Positions 1 to 7,668 of a stretch of DNA of 64,000 bases are shown in pieces; position 1 is the first letter of the stretch, and each line of letters starts with the position of its first letter. The DNA is from SZUA-35 sp965530755 (GTDB taxonomy: Bacteria; Actinomycetota; Acidimicrobiia; Acidimicrobiales; SZUA-35): contig CBESNA010000013.1 in assembly GCA_965530755.1 (NCBI GenBank), positions 25,060 to 89,059 on the forward strand. The letters run 5' to 3'. The position numbers were made by a program, and so were the translations under genes. The notes below the pieces were generated by a model. That model ran no database searches. It had not been told where the DNA came from and saw only the letters and a list, made by a program, of their open reading frames with translations.

Positions 1-1
1 G

Positions 2-736
2 CTTCAGATCACCGACTGGCTCAACCTGTCGGAGACGACCTTCCTGGTGCAGCCGACCGACAAGCGGGCCGACTACCACGTGCGGATCTTCTGTCCGGGT
101 CGGGAGCTCCCCTTCGCCGGGCATCCAACGCTCGGCACCTGTCGGGCGTGGCTGGCCGCCGGCAGCACACCGAAGGACTCCGATCGGATCATCCAGCAAT
201 GCGGAGCCGGCTTGGTGCCGATTCGCCCCGATGGTGATCGCCTTGCCTTCGCCGCTCCGCAGCAGATTCGATCCGGTCCGGTCGACGCTGCCGACCTCGA
301 CGAGCGGCTCGGCCAGCTCGGCTTGGTCACCTCCGACATTGTCGACGCGGCGTGGATCGACAACGGGCCGGGGTGGATGGGGTTGTTGTTCGATTCGGCC
401 GAAGCCGTGCTCGGCGTAACGCTCCCCTCAGGATCGATACCCGGCTTCGACGTCGGGCTCATCGGTCCTCATCCTCCCGGGTCGGATCGAGCACTCGAGG
501 TGCGGGGCCTGTTCGCCGGCAGCTCGGGTGCCGTGCGTGAGGATCCCGTGACGGGGAGCCTCAACGCCTCGGCGGCCCAATGGCTGATCGACACCGGTCG
601 CATCGATGCCCCCTACACGGCGCGACAGGGCACCGCGATCGGGCGTCGCGGCGACGTCTTCGTCGATCAATCGGATGGGGAGATCTGGATCGGGGGCCGG
701 GCCACGATCGTGATCAGCGGCACGATCGAGGCCTGA
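2..736 (+). CDS. PhzF-family isomerase/epimerase, 5' partial
   Basis: The gene is cut by the window edge: the frame is open from base 2 (244 codons seen), and conserved family sequence (NLSETTF) precedes the first in-window start candidate, GTG 47, so the true start lies upstream. The NLSETTF segment, the LPFAGHPTLGT motif and a C-terminal EDPVTGSLN motif are typical of the PhzF/DapF-like fold, in which the Glu of the first motif is the acid/base catalyst of the phenazine enzyme PhzF. No phenazine genes are visible, so a stand-alone isomerase of unknown substrate is likeliest. It converges on the reductase gene that ends at 782. Confidence 0.88.
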   Translation, partial: LQITDWLNLSETTFLVQPTDKRADYHVRIFCPGRELPFAGHPTLGTCRAWLAAGSTPKDSDRIIQQCGAGLVPIRPDGDRLAFAAPQQIRSGPVDAADLDERLGQLGLVTSDIVDAAWIDNGPGWMGLLFDSAEAVLGVTLPSGSIPGFDVGLIGPHPPGSDRALEVRGLFAGSSGAVREDPVTGSLNASAAQWLIDTGRIDAPYTARQGTAIGRRGDVFVDQSDGEIWIGGRATIVISGTIEA

Positions 737-781
737 CGGCAGCACCCGAAACGGGCCTCGCCGCACCGAGGGCCGGGCAAC

Positions 782-1819
782 TCAGCTGGGAGCAGGGATC
801 ACGACGATCTTGGCTCGAGCGTGTCCGGTGCCGATCTCGGCCAGACCATGCGCCACGCCCTCGAGCCCGATGACTCGATCGACCTCGGGCACCAGTCGGC
901 CATCGGCCAGGAGTTCGCCGAGGAATGTGAGATCTTTGTGGTTCGGTGACGCAGTGAACTGACGGAACGATTGGTCAGCTCGAAGGAACCGCAACGCGAC
1001 GGCGGCGATGTGCGGAATCGGGTCGAGCCAGGGATTGCCCTTGGGTCCCCCGATCGACACGAAACGGCCTTCCGGATTCAGCACGCTCAGGCACTCCTTC
1101 GCTGAACGATTGCCGGCACCATCGAGCATCACATCGAAGCGGGCGCCTCCGGGCACGAAGTCCTCACTGACGTAGTCGATCACGTGGTCAGCTCCGAGCG
1201 AGCGGACCATGTCGACATTGCGGGTGCTGCACACCGCAGTGACCTCCGCTCCGAGCGCCTTTGCGATCTGGACGGCGAAGGTGCCGACACCTCCGGCAGC
1301 TCCATTGATCAACACGTGGTCGCCCGGCTGCACGTCGCCGTGGGTCCGCAGTCCCTGGAGCGCCGTGAGCCCGGCCACCCCGGTTGCCCCGGCGGCTTCG
1401 AAGCTGACGCCTTCGGGTTTGCGCACCAGACCATGCGGTTTGGTGACGAGGTACTCGCCGAAACCGCCGCCGTTGCTCACGCCGAAGACCTCGTCTCCGA
1501 CGACGAGATCCGTGACGTCGGATCCGACAGCCACAACCGTGCCGGCCACGTCGGCCCCGTCGATCAACCGCCGGGGACGACGGATACCTTCGATCACTCG
1601 GAGGAAGTACGGCGTGCCGGTGCGCATGTGCCAGTCGAGCGCGTTCAGTGATGACGCCTCGACCTTGACCAACACATGATCAGCGTCTGGTGTCGGCGTG
1701 GCGACCTGCTCGATCGCAAGGCTCTCGGGCCCTCCATAACGTCGACCGACGACGGCGCGCATCGCCGGCGGTGCCGGCGTCGTGGTGCCGAGTGAAGAAG
1801 TGGCGGATGTGTTCGACAT
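782..1819 (-). CDS. MDR-family NAD(P)H quinone oxidoreductase-like protein
   Basis: A 345-residue zinc-independent medium-chain dehydrogenase/reductase. It has an N-terminal GroES-like domain (about 20-130) and a Rossmann domain with the nucleotide loop AAGGVG at residues 174-179; the structural-zinc cysteine cluster of classical alcohol dehydrogenases is absent. The start at 1819 is chosen because AGGAG lies just upstream; the frame stays open to 1879 but that would run through the operator. Relatives reduce quinones or enones with NADPH. It is divergent from a TetR gene across a perfect inverted repeat, so it is probably the regulated target; the substrate is unknown. Confidence 0.88.
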   Translation of the reverse strand: MSNTSATSSLGTTTPAPPAMRAVVGRRYGGPESLAIEQVATPTPDADHVLVKVEASSLNALDWHMRTGTPYFLRVIEGIRRPRRLIDGADVAGTVVAVGSDVTDLVVGDEVFGVSNGGGFGEYLVTKPHGLVRKPEGVSFEAAGATGVAGLTALQGLRTHGDVQPGDHVLINGAAGGVGTFAVQIAKALGAEVTAVCSTRNVDMVRSLGADHVIDYVSEDFVPGGARFDVMLDGAGNRSAKECLSVLNPEGRFVSIGGPKGNPWLDPIPHIAAVALRFLRADQSFRQFTASPNHKDLTFLGELLADGRLVPEVDRVIGLEGVAHGLAEIGTGHARAKIVVIPAPS

Positions 1820-1838
1820 GGGGCATGCTCCTCTGGTG

Positions 1839-1872
1839 CGTACGCTGTACGTTGTAGAACGTACAGCGTACG
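1839..1872. promoter_or_regulatory. Perfect inverted repeat, probable TetR operator
   Basis: Two 15-bp arms, CGTACGCTGTACGTT (1839-1853) and its exact complement (1858-1872), are separated by GTAG. It lies between the divergent reductase (start 1819) and TetR gene (start 1924), where a TetR dimer would block both promoters. The sequence is seen directly; the regulator assignment is inferred from position. Confidence 0.85.
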
Positions 1873-1923
1873 TGGTCAAGTCTTTTCACGAACATACGCC
1901 GATCACGACGAGGAGTGCATGGC

Positions 1924-2556
1924 ATGACCAACACGCGACCACCGTTGACCCGAGACTCGATCGTCGCCGAAGCCATGGCCATCGCCGACGCAGAGGGCGT
2001 CGCCAAGCTCAGCATGCGGAACCTCGCGAAAAACCTCGGCTTCGAGGTGATGTCCCTCTACAACCACGTCGCCAACAAGGACGAGCTGCTCGGTCTCATG
2101 GTCGACGCCGTCGCCGGCGAAATCGATCCTGCGCCACCGGATGTCGAGCCGACGGCGGCCATTCGCGCGATCGCAGAGTCAACGCACGACGCGCTCCTTC
2201 GCCACCCATGGGCCGCTGACCTCTGGCTCCGACACATGCCCAGTGTGAACAGGGTTCGGAGCATGGAGGACCTGCTCCGCCTCCTTGCCGAGAGCGACCT
2301 GACTCCCGACCTCGCCCATGTCGGATTCCATGCGGTGAACAACCACGTGCTCGGTCACGCGATGCAACAGATAGGGATGCAACTCACGGCCGGGCAGGAG
2401 TCCGTCGTCGACACGTTCCTGGCCGGTTTGTCGGACGACACTCATCACCACACGATCGTGCACGTTCAGCAGCACCTCGACGGCCACGAGGGCAGCAGCT
2501 TCGACGTCGTGCTCGACCTGATCCTCGACGGCCTGGTGCGACTCAACGAAGGCTGA
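1924..2556 (+). CDS. TetR-family repressor with TetR_C-type ligand domain
   Basis: A 210-residue regulator. The N-terminal helix-turn-helix covers about residues 8-55 (SIVAEAMAIADAEG, then LSMRNLAKNLGFEVMSLYNH), and the C-terminal part resembles the tetracycline-repressor-type ligand domain. ATG 1924 is preferred over the in-frame GTG at 1915 because the GTG overlaps the AGGAG ribosome binding site at 1911-1915. It is divergent from the MDR reductase and probably represses it and itself through the 1839-1872 operator. The ligand is unknown, possibly a quinone or enone given the target. Confidence 0.9.
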   Translation: MTNTRPPLTRDSIVAEAMAIADAEGVAKLSMRNLAKNLGFEVMSLYNHVANKDELLGLMVDAVAGEIDPAPPDVEPTAAIRAIAESTHDALLRHPWAADLWLRHMPSVNRVRSMEDLLRLLAESDLTPDLAHVGFHAVNNHVLGHAMQQIGMQLTAGQESVVDTFLAGLSDDTHHHTIVHVQQHLDGHEGSSFDVVLDLILDGLVRLNEG

Positions 2557-2597
2557 CGCCGGACGGCCCCGCTACTTCAGCGGCAGCGTCGTTTCGT

Positions 2598-2708
2598 GGG
2601 CCGATCGCTTCAGGGGCCGATCGCTTCAGGGACCCGTCGCTTCAGGGACCCGTCGCCTCAGGGACCCGTCGCCTCAGGGACCCGTCGCCTCAGGGACCCG
2701 TCGCCTCA
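2598..2708. repeat. 16-bp tandem repeat, seven units
   Basis: Consecutive units of GGGACCCGTCGCCTCA: four identical copies at 2645-2708, preceded by variants at 2629, 2613 and 2598 that diverge progressively (GGGGCCGATCGCTTCA and similar). The array fills the space between the converging TetR and RidA genes, and its last unit contains the RidA stop codon (TCA at 2706-2708). It probably grew by slippage from the end of ridA. There are no spacers, so it is not a CRISPR array. Confidence 0.93.
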
Positions 2709-3083
2709 GGGACGTTGTGCGATGAGCTCGATCTCGATGGCCGACCCGAGCGGCAGCGACGCAACACCGATCGTGGTTCGAGAAGGAAACGGCTCGGAGA
2801 AGCGTGCGGCATACGTGGTGTTCATCGCCTCGAAGTCGTCCATGTCGGTCAGATAGACGTTCACTTTCACGACATCGTCCGGGGTCAGCCCGCCGGCTTC
2901 GAGGACCGCGAAAAGATTGTCGAAGCACTGGTCGGTCTGCGAGCCGATTCCTCCGGTTGCGAGTTTTCCAGTGGCGGGGTCGATGGGGGTCTGTCCGGAG
3001 CAGAACACGAGGGCCCCGGTGTCGATCCCGTGACTGTAGGGGCCGACCGCCGAGGCGGTTTGGCTGGTCACTGGCCGTCTCAC
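2706..3083 (-). CDS. RidA-family (YjgF/UK114) deaminase
   Basis: A 125-residue protein of typical RidA length. It carries GPYSHGI near the N-terminus, a central CFDNLFAVLEAGG helix, and the C-terminal SRTTIGVASLPLGSAIEIEL segment, whose Arg is the carboxylate-binding residue of active RidA enzymes. These trimeric cytosolic proteins hydrolyse reactive enamines/imines. The ATG overlaps the stop of the upstream miniature P450 by 4 bp (ATGA), implying translational coupling. The imine source could be the P450 or amino-acid metabolism; the pairing is unusual. Confidence 0.93.
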   Translation of the reverse strand: MRRPVTSQTASAVGPYSHGIDTGALVFCSGQTPIDPATGKLATGGIGSQTDQCFDNLFAVLEAGGLTPDDVVKVNVYLTDMDDFEAMNTTYAARFSEPFPSRTTIGVASLPLGSAIEIELIAQRP

Positions 3084-3853
3084 GAAGCATCACTCCTGTG
3101 GTTCGTCATCCCCGCCACGATGCCGGCGACGATCGCCTCTGCGACAGAGCGGCCCGGACACTCGTGAGGTCCGGCGCCGAACTCGTTGGCCAGCGCCTCG
3201 AGGCTGAGCACTGCGGTGCTGCCGACATCGATTGCCGTACCGCCGATCCTGGTCGACTCGGTTGCCACCCGAACCGTCTTCACCAACGCCGATCCCCGGT
3301 CATCGCCGCGTTCCGCTGCCTCGCTGACTGCGGCGAGCAGCGCGGCCGTTGCATCGTGGTTCTGATAGAGCAAGGAGATGGCGGCGACGGGCCCGTCTGG
3401 ATGATGAGCGAAGCGCAGCATGAGCCGCTCGGTCGCCTGATCGATCGCATCGGATGCGGCCTCCTGGCGGCCGATCGCCGCCACGACCACGGCGACATCG
3501 GTGCGGACGATCTCCCACTCCGCATCGGGAACGCCCAAGGCAGCGGCCATGCAGTGGGTGGGCACCACGAACCCGAGACCGCGTCCCGCGTCGGTTGCCG
3601 CTCCGCCGAGGAATCGTTCGGTGAGCACACGGGCCGCCGTCTCCATCTCTGCAGAATCGAGTCGGTCGACGGCAGCGACGACCTGGTCTCGCCTCGGCCC
3701 GTGATCGTCGCCGTGACTGAATCGGGCCATGTCACGACGGAGCTGCGCCGTTGGGCCATGGCCGAGAGTGGCCGGGGCCGGCGGCGGCACGAGTGCATCG
3801 CTGCGAAGCGCGACACCGACCTCGTCCGGAGCGGTGATGTGGACGACTGACAT
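3080..3853 (-). CDS. Miniature cytochrome P450-like protein
   Basis: A 257-residue protein with P450 hallmarks: an HxxxR-type C-helix motif (HGDDHGPRR), an I-helix-like stretch around LLYQNHDATAALL and a complete heme-thiolate motif FGAGPHECPGR. It is about 150 residues shorter than a standard P450. The K-helix ExxR is replaced by KTVR, and the meander between the last strand and the Cys loop is almost absent. The frame is intact, with no sign of decay. It is the first gene of a unit with RidA and is divergent from the selenoprotein B-like gene. It may be a degenerate heme-binding protein rather than a monooxygenase. Confidence 0.75.
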   Translation of the reverse strand: MSVVHITAPDEVGVALRSDALVPPPAPATLGHGPTAQLRRDMARFSHGDDHGPRRDQVVAAVDRLDSAEMETAARVLTERFLGGAATDAGRGLGFVVPTHCMAAALGVPDAEWEIVRTDVAVVVAAIGRQEAASDAIDQATERLMLRFAHHPDGPVAAISLLYQNHDATAALLAAVSEAAERGDDRGSALVKTVRVATESTRIGGTAIDVGSTAVLSLEALANEFGAGPHECPGRSVAEAIVAGIVAGMTNHRSDAS

Positions 3854-3883
3854 CGAACGAGTCTCTCAGGCGACGTGGCGTCT

Positions 3884-3895
3884 GACCACGTGGTC
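3884..3895. promoter_or_regulatory. 12-bp perfect palindrome in divergent intergenic region
   Basis: GACCACGTGGTC is perfectly self-complementary and lies in the 197-bp space between the P450-like gene (start 3853) and the Sec-containing reductase (start 4051). Its location suits an operator controlling both directions. No local regulator gene is visible, so the role is inference. Confidence 0.4.
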
Positions 3896-4050
3896 CATCA
3901 CGAACTGGGCGACGTCGCAGGCGCAACCGTGACCGTGACCGCAGGTTGCCGCCACCGCGTCGGTTCCGCTTCCATCAATCGACTGGCGGGCGATTCGCAC
4001 GGACCCGGCCTTGCTGCCAGCATCTCGACCACACCAGTACGAGGAGAACC

Positions 4051-5205
4051 ATGTCCGGTGATGCAGCGATGCGGGAGTACGGGGCCGGAACGCCGGTCCC
4101 CGAGTTCGATGATCCCGCCTTTCATCCGCTCGGGAAACCGCTGTCAGAGGCGCGGGTTGCGATCGTCACCTCCGCTGCCCTGCATCGCCCCTCGGACGAG
4201 ATGTTCACCCAGGGCGACACCTCGTACCGACGATTGGACCGATCAGATCGGGATCTCGTCCTCGGCCACTGGAGCCCGAACTTCGATCGGAGTGGCTTCC
4301 GGCTCGACTTGAACGTCGTGTATCCGATCGACCGGATCGAGGAGCTGGAGGCGCAGGGTGTCATCGGCTCGGTCGCCCCGCACCACTACTCCTTCGCCGG
4401 GAACCAGCCGGACACCGTCAGCGAGATCAGGCTCGACAGCGGACCAGCCTGCGCCGCCAGCATGATCGCCGACGACGTCGACGTGGTGCTGCTCACTCCC
4501 GTTTGACCTCTGTGCACGCGTACCGTGAGTACGCTCGCCCACGTCTTCGAGGCAGCCGGCCTCTCCACCATCGTGTTGTCATCGACCGAGGATGTCGCCC
4601 GGCGGATGGCTCCCCCTCGCACCCTCCACTGCGAGTTCCCGCTCGGTCGGCCACTCGGCAAACCGGAGGATCCGGAGTTCCAACACGACGTGCTCCGACG
4701 AGGGTTCGAACTGCTCGATGCCACCGGCCCGATCTTCGAGGTCCATCCGGTGATCATCGAGGCAGACGAGACCCCGCTCTCGTGCACCATCCCCCCACGG
4801 TTCGATCCCGGCCTGCCGCCGGCCGTCGACGAGGCGATGGGGCTGCGAGCCGCATACGACCGGTCGCTGGCCAAACGGGGCGGCACGTCCGTCGGCCGAG
4901 TCCTCGACGCCGACGGCATCCCGGCCGCCCTCGGCGTTCTGCACCAGTGGGCTGAGGGCGCGTCGTGGACCGAGATCGAACTGCCGGGCAAGAACACGGT
5001 TGCCGTGGCTCATGACATCCGCACCTACTACGAAGAAGCAGCGCTCGAACTCGTCACCGGCCCGCCGCCGGCTGGACGTGCAGCCGAGGCATGGTTCTTC
5101 GAATCAACAGAGGCGGGCAAGACGATGCTCGCGGCCCGTACTTCGATCAAGCAGCAGGAGGCACCGTTCCCGTTCTGGTTCTACATGGCACCGGGGCATC
5201 GATGA
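4051..5205 (+). CDS. Glycine/sarcosine/betaine reductase selenoprotein B-family protein, UGA read as selenocysteine
   Basis: One 384-residue protein if TGA 4504-4506 is decoded as Sec (U152). Both flanking segments share a frame and both match the family: upstream LDLNVVYPIDRIEEL and GSVAPHHYSFAG, downstream PPRTLHCEFPLGRPLGKP and a long C-terminal domain. The TGA falls at the family redox centre: VVLLTPV-U-PLC, a UxxC motif where paralogues carry Cys or Sec. A 6-bp hairpin starts 11 nt after the UGA. ATG 4051 follows GAGGAG. GrdB/PrdB relatives cleave C-N bonds reductively in anaerobes; the role of these stand-alone versions in aerobes is unknown. No grdA, grdC or prdA genes lie nearby. Confidence 0.9.
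4504..4534 (+). promoter_or_regulatory. Recoded UGA with bacterial SECIS-like hairpin
   Basis: After UGA 4504-4506 there are 11 nt, then stem GCGTAC (4518-4523), loop CGTGA (4524-4528) and stem GTACGC (4529-4534), all paired. The outer flanks can add partial pairing (4512-4515 with 4537-4540). The loop begins 17 nt past the UGA and contains GUG, which fits bacterial SECIS rules (G in a small apical loop about 16-37 nt from UGA). The element lies inside the coding sequence, as expected for bacterial SelB-dependent decoding. Confidence 0.8.
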
Positions 5206-5373
5206 AACGTTGACCGCCAGACGATCGTTTGGCGGTCACCTACCGTGTCAGATCAGCAGCGAGGTGCGGAACGTGCGATCATGGCTCGGTGCCGTCATCG
5301 GCTCGGGCGACCCGAACGGCGGAGGTTTTCGGCTGTCGGGAAAGGGTCCCGGCACAGGACTCGAGGGGGAAAC

Positions 5374-6624
5374 ATGATGGGTACGTGTCGACGAGGCGCG
5401 GCGTTGTTCGCCGTGCTGGCCATGATGATCGGAGTCGCCGGTCCAGCGGCTGCCGGCGGCGGACGGGGAAGCGGTGGTGGTCCGGAGGAGGTCCGGTTTG
5501 CGACCTTCAATGCATCGTTGAATCGGTTCGCGGCTGGCAATCTCGCGGCCGAACTCTCGGCCCCCGGGAGCGCACAGCCCGACGCCATCGCCGAGATCAT
5601 CCAACGGGCACGACCCGACGTGCTCCTGGTCAACGAGTTCGATTTCGACGCAGGGCACGTGGCGTTGGACGGATTCCAGGACAACTACCTGTCGGTGGCC
5701 CATGGATCTGCGGCCCCGATCGTCTATCCGTATCGCTACACGGCACCGTCGAACACCGGGATCGCCTCCGGATTGGATCTCGACAACTCGGGCGGCGTGG
5801 GTGGCCCGGGTGACGCGTTCGGGTTCGGTTTCTTCGAGGGTCAGTTCGGGATGGCCGTCTACTCGATGTATCCCATCGACTTCGACGAGATCCGAACCTT
5901 CCAGCTCTTCCTCTGGAAGGACATGCCCGGCGCTCTCCTGCCCGACAACCCTCCGGGCACCCCATGGTTCACACCAGAGGAACTCGACGTCGTCCGGCTG
6001 TCATCGAAGAGCCACTGGGACGTTCCGATCGAGATCGGGAACAAGACCGTTCACTTCCTCGTCAGCCACCCGACGCCTCCGGTGTTCGACGGCCCGGAGG
6101 ACCGCAACGGCACTCGTAACCACGACGAGATCCGATTCTGGGCCGATTACATCGGACCCGGCGCGTCACAGGGCAGCTACATCTACGACGACAACGGCGT
6201 GTCCGGCGGGCTGGCTCCCGGCTCCATGTTCGTGATCGCCGGCGACCAGAACTCCGATCCCAACGACGGTGACAGCATCCCCGGCTCGGCTCAGCTGTTG
6301 CTCGACCACCCGCGAGTCAACACGAAGGTCACGCCTTCGAGCCTCGGAGGACCGGAACAGGCTGCGCTTCAAGGCGTGGCGAACACGACCCATCTGAGCG
6401 ACCCGGCCTTCGATACGGCCGACTTCGGCGACTTTCCACCCTTCGGACCCGGAAATCTGCGGGTGGACTACGTGCTGCCGAGCAAGAATCTGCGCATCAC
6501 GGACGCCGGAGTGTTCTGGCCGGAGACAGCGGATCCGCTGTTCCCGCTCGTCGGAACGTTCCCGTTTCCGAGTTCGGACCACAAACTCGTGTGGATCGAC
6601 GTCAGGCACGGAGGCTTCAAGTAG
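5374..6624 (+). CDS. Secreted endonuclease/exonuclease/phosphatase-family protein
   Basis: A 416-residue protein with a Sec signal peptide (about residues 1-27, ending AAAG). The catalytic motifs of the EEP superfamily are in order: FNASLNR near the N-terminus, VNEF with Glu88, GDQNSD at 290-295 and SSDHK with Asp402/His403. ATG 5374 follows GAGGGGGA. Extracellular relatives are nucleases or phosphoesterases using Mg2+ or Ca2+; a phosphorus-scavenging role is plausible. The ORF is open further upstream to 5245, but that extension has no family character. Confidence 0.87.
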   Translation: MMGTCRRGAALFAVLAMMIGVAGPAAAGGGRGSGGGPEEVRFATFNASLNRFAAGNLAAELSAPGSAQPDAIAEIIQRARPDVLLVNEFDFDAGHVALDGFQDNYLSVAHGSAAPIVYPYRYTAPSNTGIASGLDLDNSGGVGGPGDAFGFGFFEGQFGMAVYSMYPIDFDEIRTFQLFLWKDMPGALLPDNPPGTPWFTPEELDVVRLSSKSHWDVPIEIGNKTVHFLVSHPTPPVFDGPEDRNGTRNHDEIRFWADYIGPGASQGSYIYDDNGVSGGLAPGSMFVIAGDQNSDPNDGDSIPGSAQLLLDHPRVNTKVTPSSLGGPEQAALQGVANTTHLSDPAFDTADFGDFPPFGPGNLRVDYVLPSKNLRITDAGVFWPETADPLFPLVGTFPFPSSDHKLVWIDVRHGGFK

Positions 6625-6719
6625 ACATCCAACGCGGCCACCATCGATCGTCTGGTCGCCGACGGGGTCATCCGCCGCCGACCGACCTGATCGGGACAGT
6701 CGACGACCCGCTCGGGCGA

Positions 6720-6725
6720 TACCTT
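6720..6725 (+). promoter_or_regulatory. Leaderless -10 box
   Basis: TACCTT lies 7 nt before ATG 6733 of the homocysteine methyltransferase and no ribosome binding site is present, the arrangement of a leaderless actinobacterial transcript. Confidence 0.6.
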
Positions 6726-6732
6726 GCCGCCA

Positions 6733-7668
6733 ATGAGTCAGACCATCACGGTGCTCGATGGCGGCATGGGCCGCGAACTCTTGCGCATCGGCGCGCCGTT
6801 CCGTCAACCGGAGTGGTCCGCCCTGGCGCTGATGGAGGCGCCGGAGCGCGTACTCGAGGCTCATCGCAACTTCATTGCCGCTGGAGCCGAGGTCATCACC
6901 GTCAACAGCTATGCAGTGGTGCCGTTCCACATCGGCGATGAGCGCTTCGCCCGGCAGGGGCGCGATCTGGTCGAGCTCGCCGCCCGCTTGGCCAGACAAG
7001 CGGCCGACGAAGCGGACCACCCGGTGCGAGTTGCGGGATCGCTGGCGCCACTCTTCGGGTCGTACGAACCCGATCAGTTCGATGCCGCGCTGGCCCCCGA
7101 TCTCTATCGACCGATCGTCGAGGCCCAAGCGCCCTTCGTCGACGTGTGGCTGGCCGAAACCATGAGTTCGATCGCCGAAGCCAACGCCGTCGCGGCGGCC
7201 ATCGAAAAAGGCAGGCGGGACGCCCAACCGATCTGGCTCGCTTTCTGCCTTCCCGATGTCATCACGGGGCCAGAACCGACACTGCGATCGGGCGATTCGA
7301 TCGCCGACCTCGTCGACAGCTTCTGCGGCGACGCATCGTGTCGGGTCGATGCCTTCCTGATCAATTGCTCTGTCCCCGAATCCATCGAAGCCGCGCTGCC
7401 GATCCTGCGAGCCGTCGTTCCCGCCGAACTCCCGATCGGCGCCTACGCCAACACGTTCACACCGAAGACCGTGGTTCAGGCCGCCAACTCCGGAATTTCG
7501 GAGCAACGGGCCGAACTCACGCCGCTCGTCTACGCCGACACTGCCGATGACTGGATCGAACTCGGAGCCACAATCGTCGGCGGCTGCTGTGGCATTCATC
7601 CGGAGCACATCGTCGAACTCGCCGCCCGTCACGGCGCTGCCCCGCCAACCGCAGGGGTCAGCGCTTGA
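6733..7668 (+). CDS. Homocysteine S-methyltransferase-family protein
   Basis: A 311-residue TIM-barrel protein. The zinc-binding cysteines are present: Cys212 in INCSVPE and Cys285-Cys286 in VGGCCGIHPEH; the N-terminal LDGGMGREL motif also matches the family. Relatives transfer a methyl group from S-methylmethionine, betaine or AdoMet to homocysteine, giving methionine in the cytosol. ATG 6733 is chosen over TTG 6724, which would sit inside the -10 box. Its 3' end overlaps the convergent ABM gene by 11 bp. Confidence 0.9.
   Translation: MSQTITVLDGGMGRELLRIGAPFRQPEWSALALMEAPERVLEAHRNFIAAGAEVITVNSYAVVPFHIGDERFARQGRDLVELAARLARQAADEADHPVRVAGSLAPLFGSYEPDQFDAALAPDLYRPIVEAQAPFVDVWLAETMSSIAEANAVAAAIEKGRRDAQPIWLAFCLPDVITGPEPTLRSGDSIADLVDSFCGDASCRVDAFLINCSVPESIEAALPILRAVVPAELPIGAYANTFTPKTVVQAANSGISEQRAELTPLVYADTADDWIELGATIVGGCCGIHPEHIVELAARHGAAPPTAGVSA

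Noticed and set aside
2598..2708. CRISPR array.
   Set aside because: Units are 16 bp and directly abutting with no spacers; no cas genes nearby.
4504..4506. Reading the TGA as a nonsense mutation that splits the selenoprotein B-like gene into two genes or a pseudogene.
   Set aside because: The TGA is at the family Sec/Cys position of a UxxC motif, both halves are well conserved, the second half has no ribosome binding site of its own and a hairpin lies at the correct distance.
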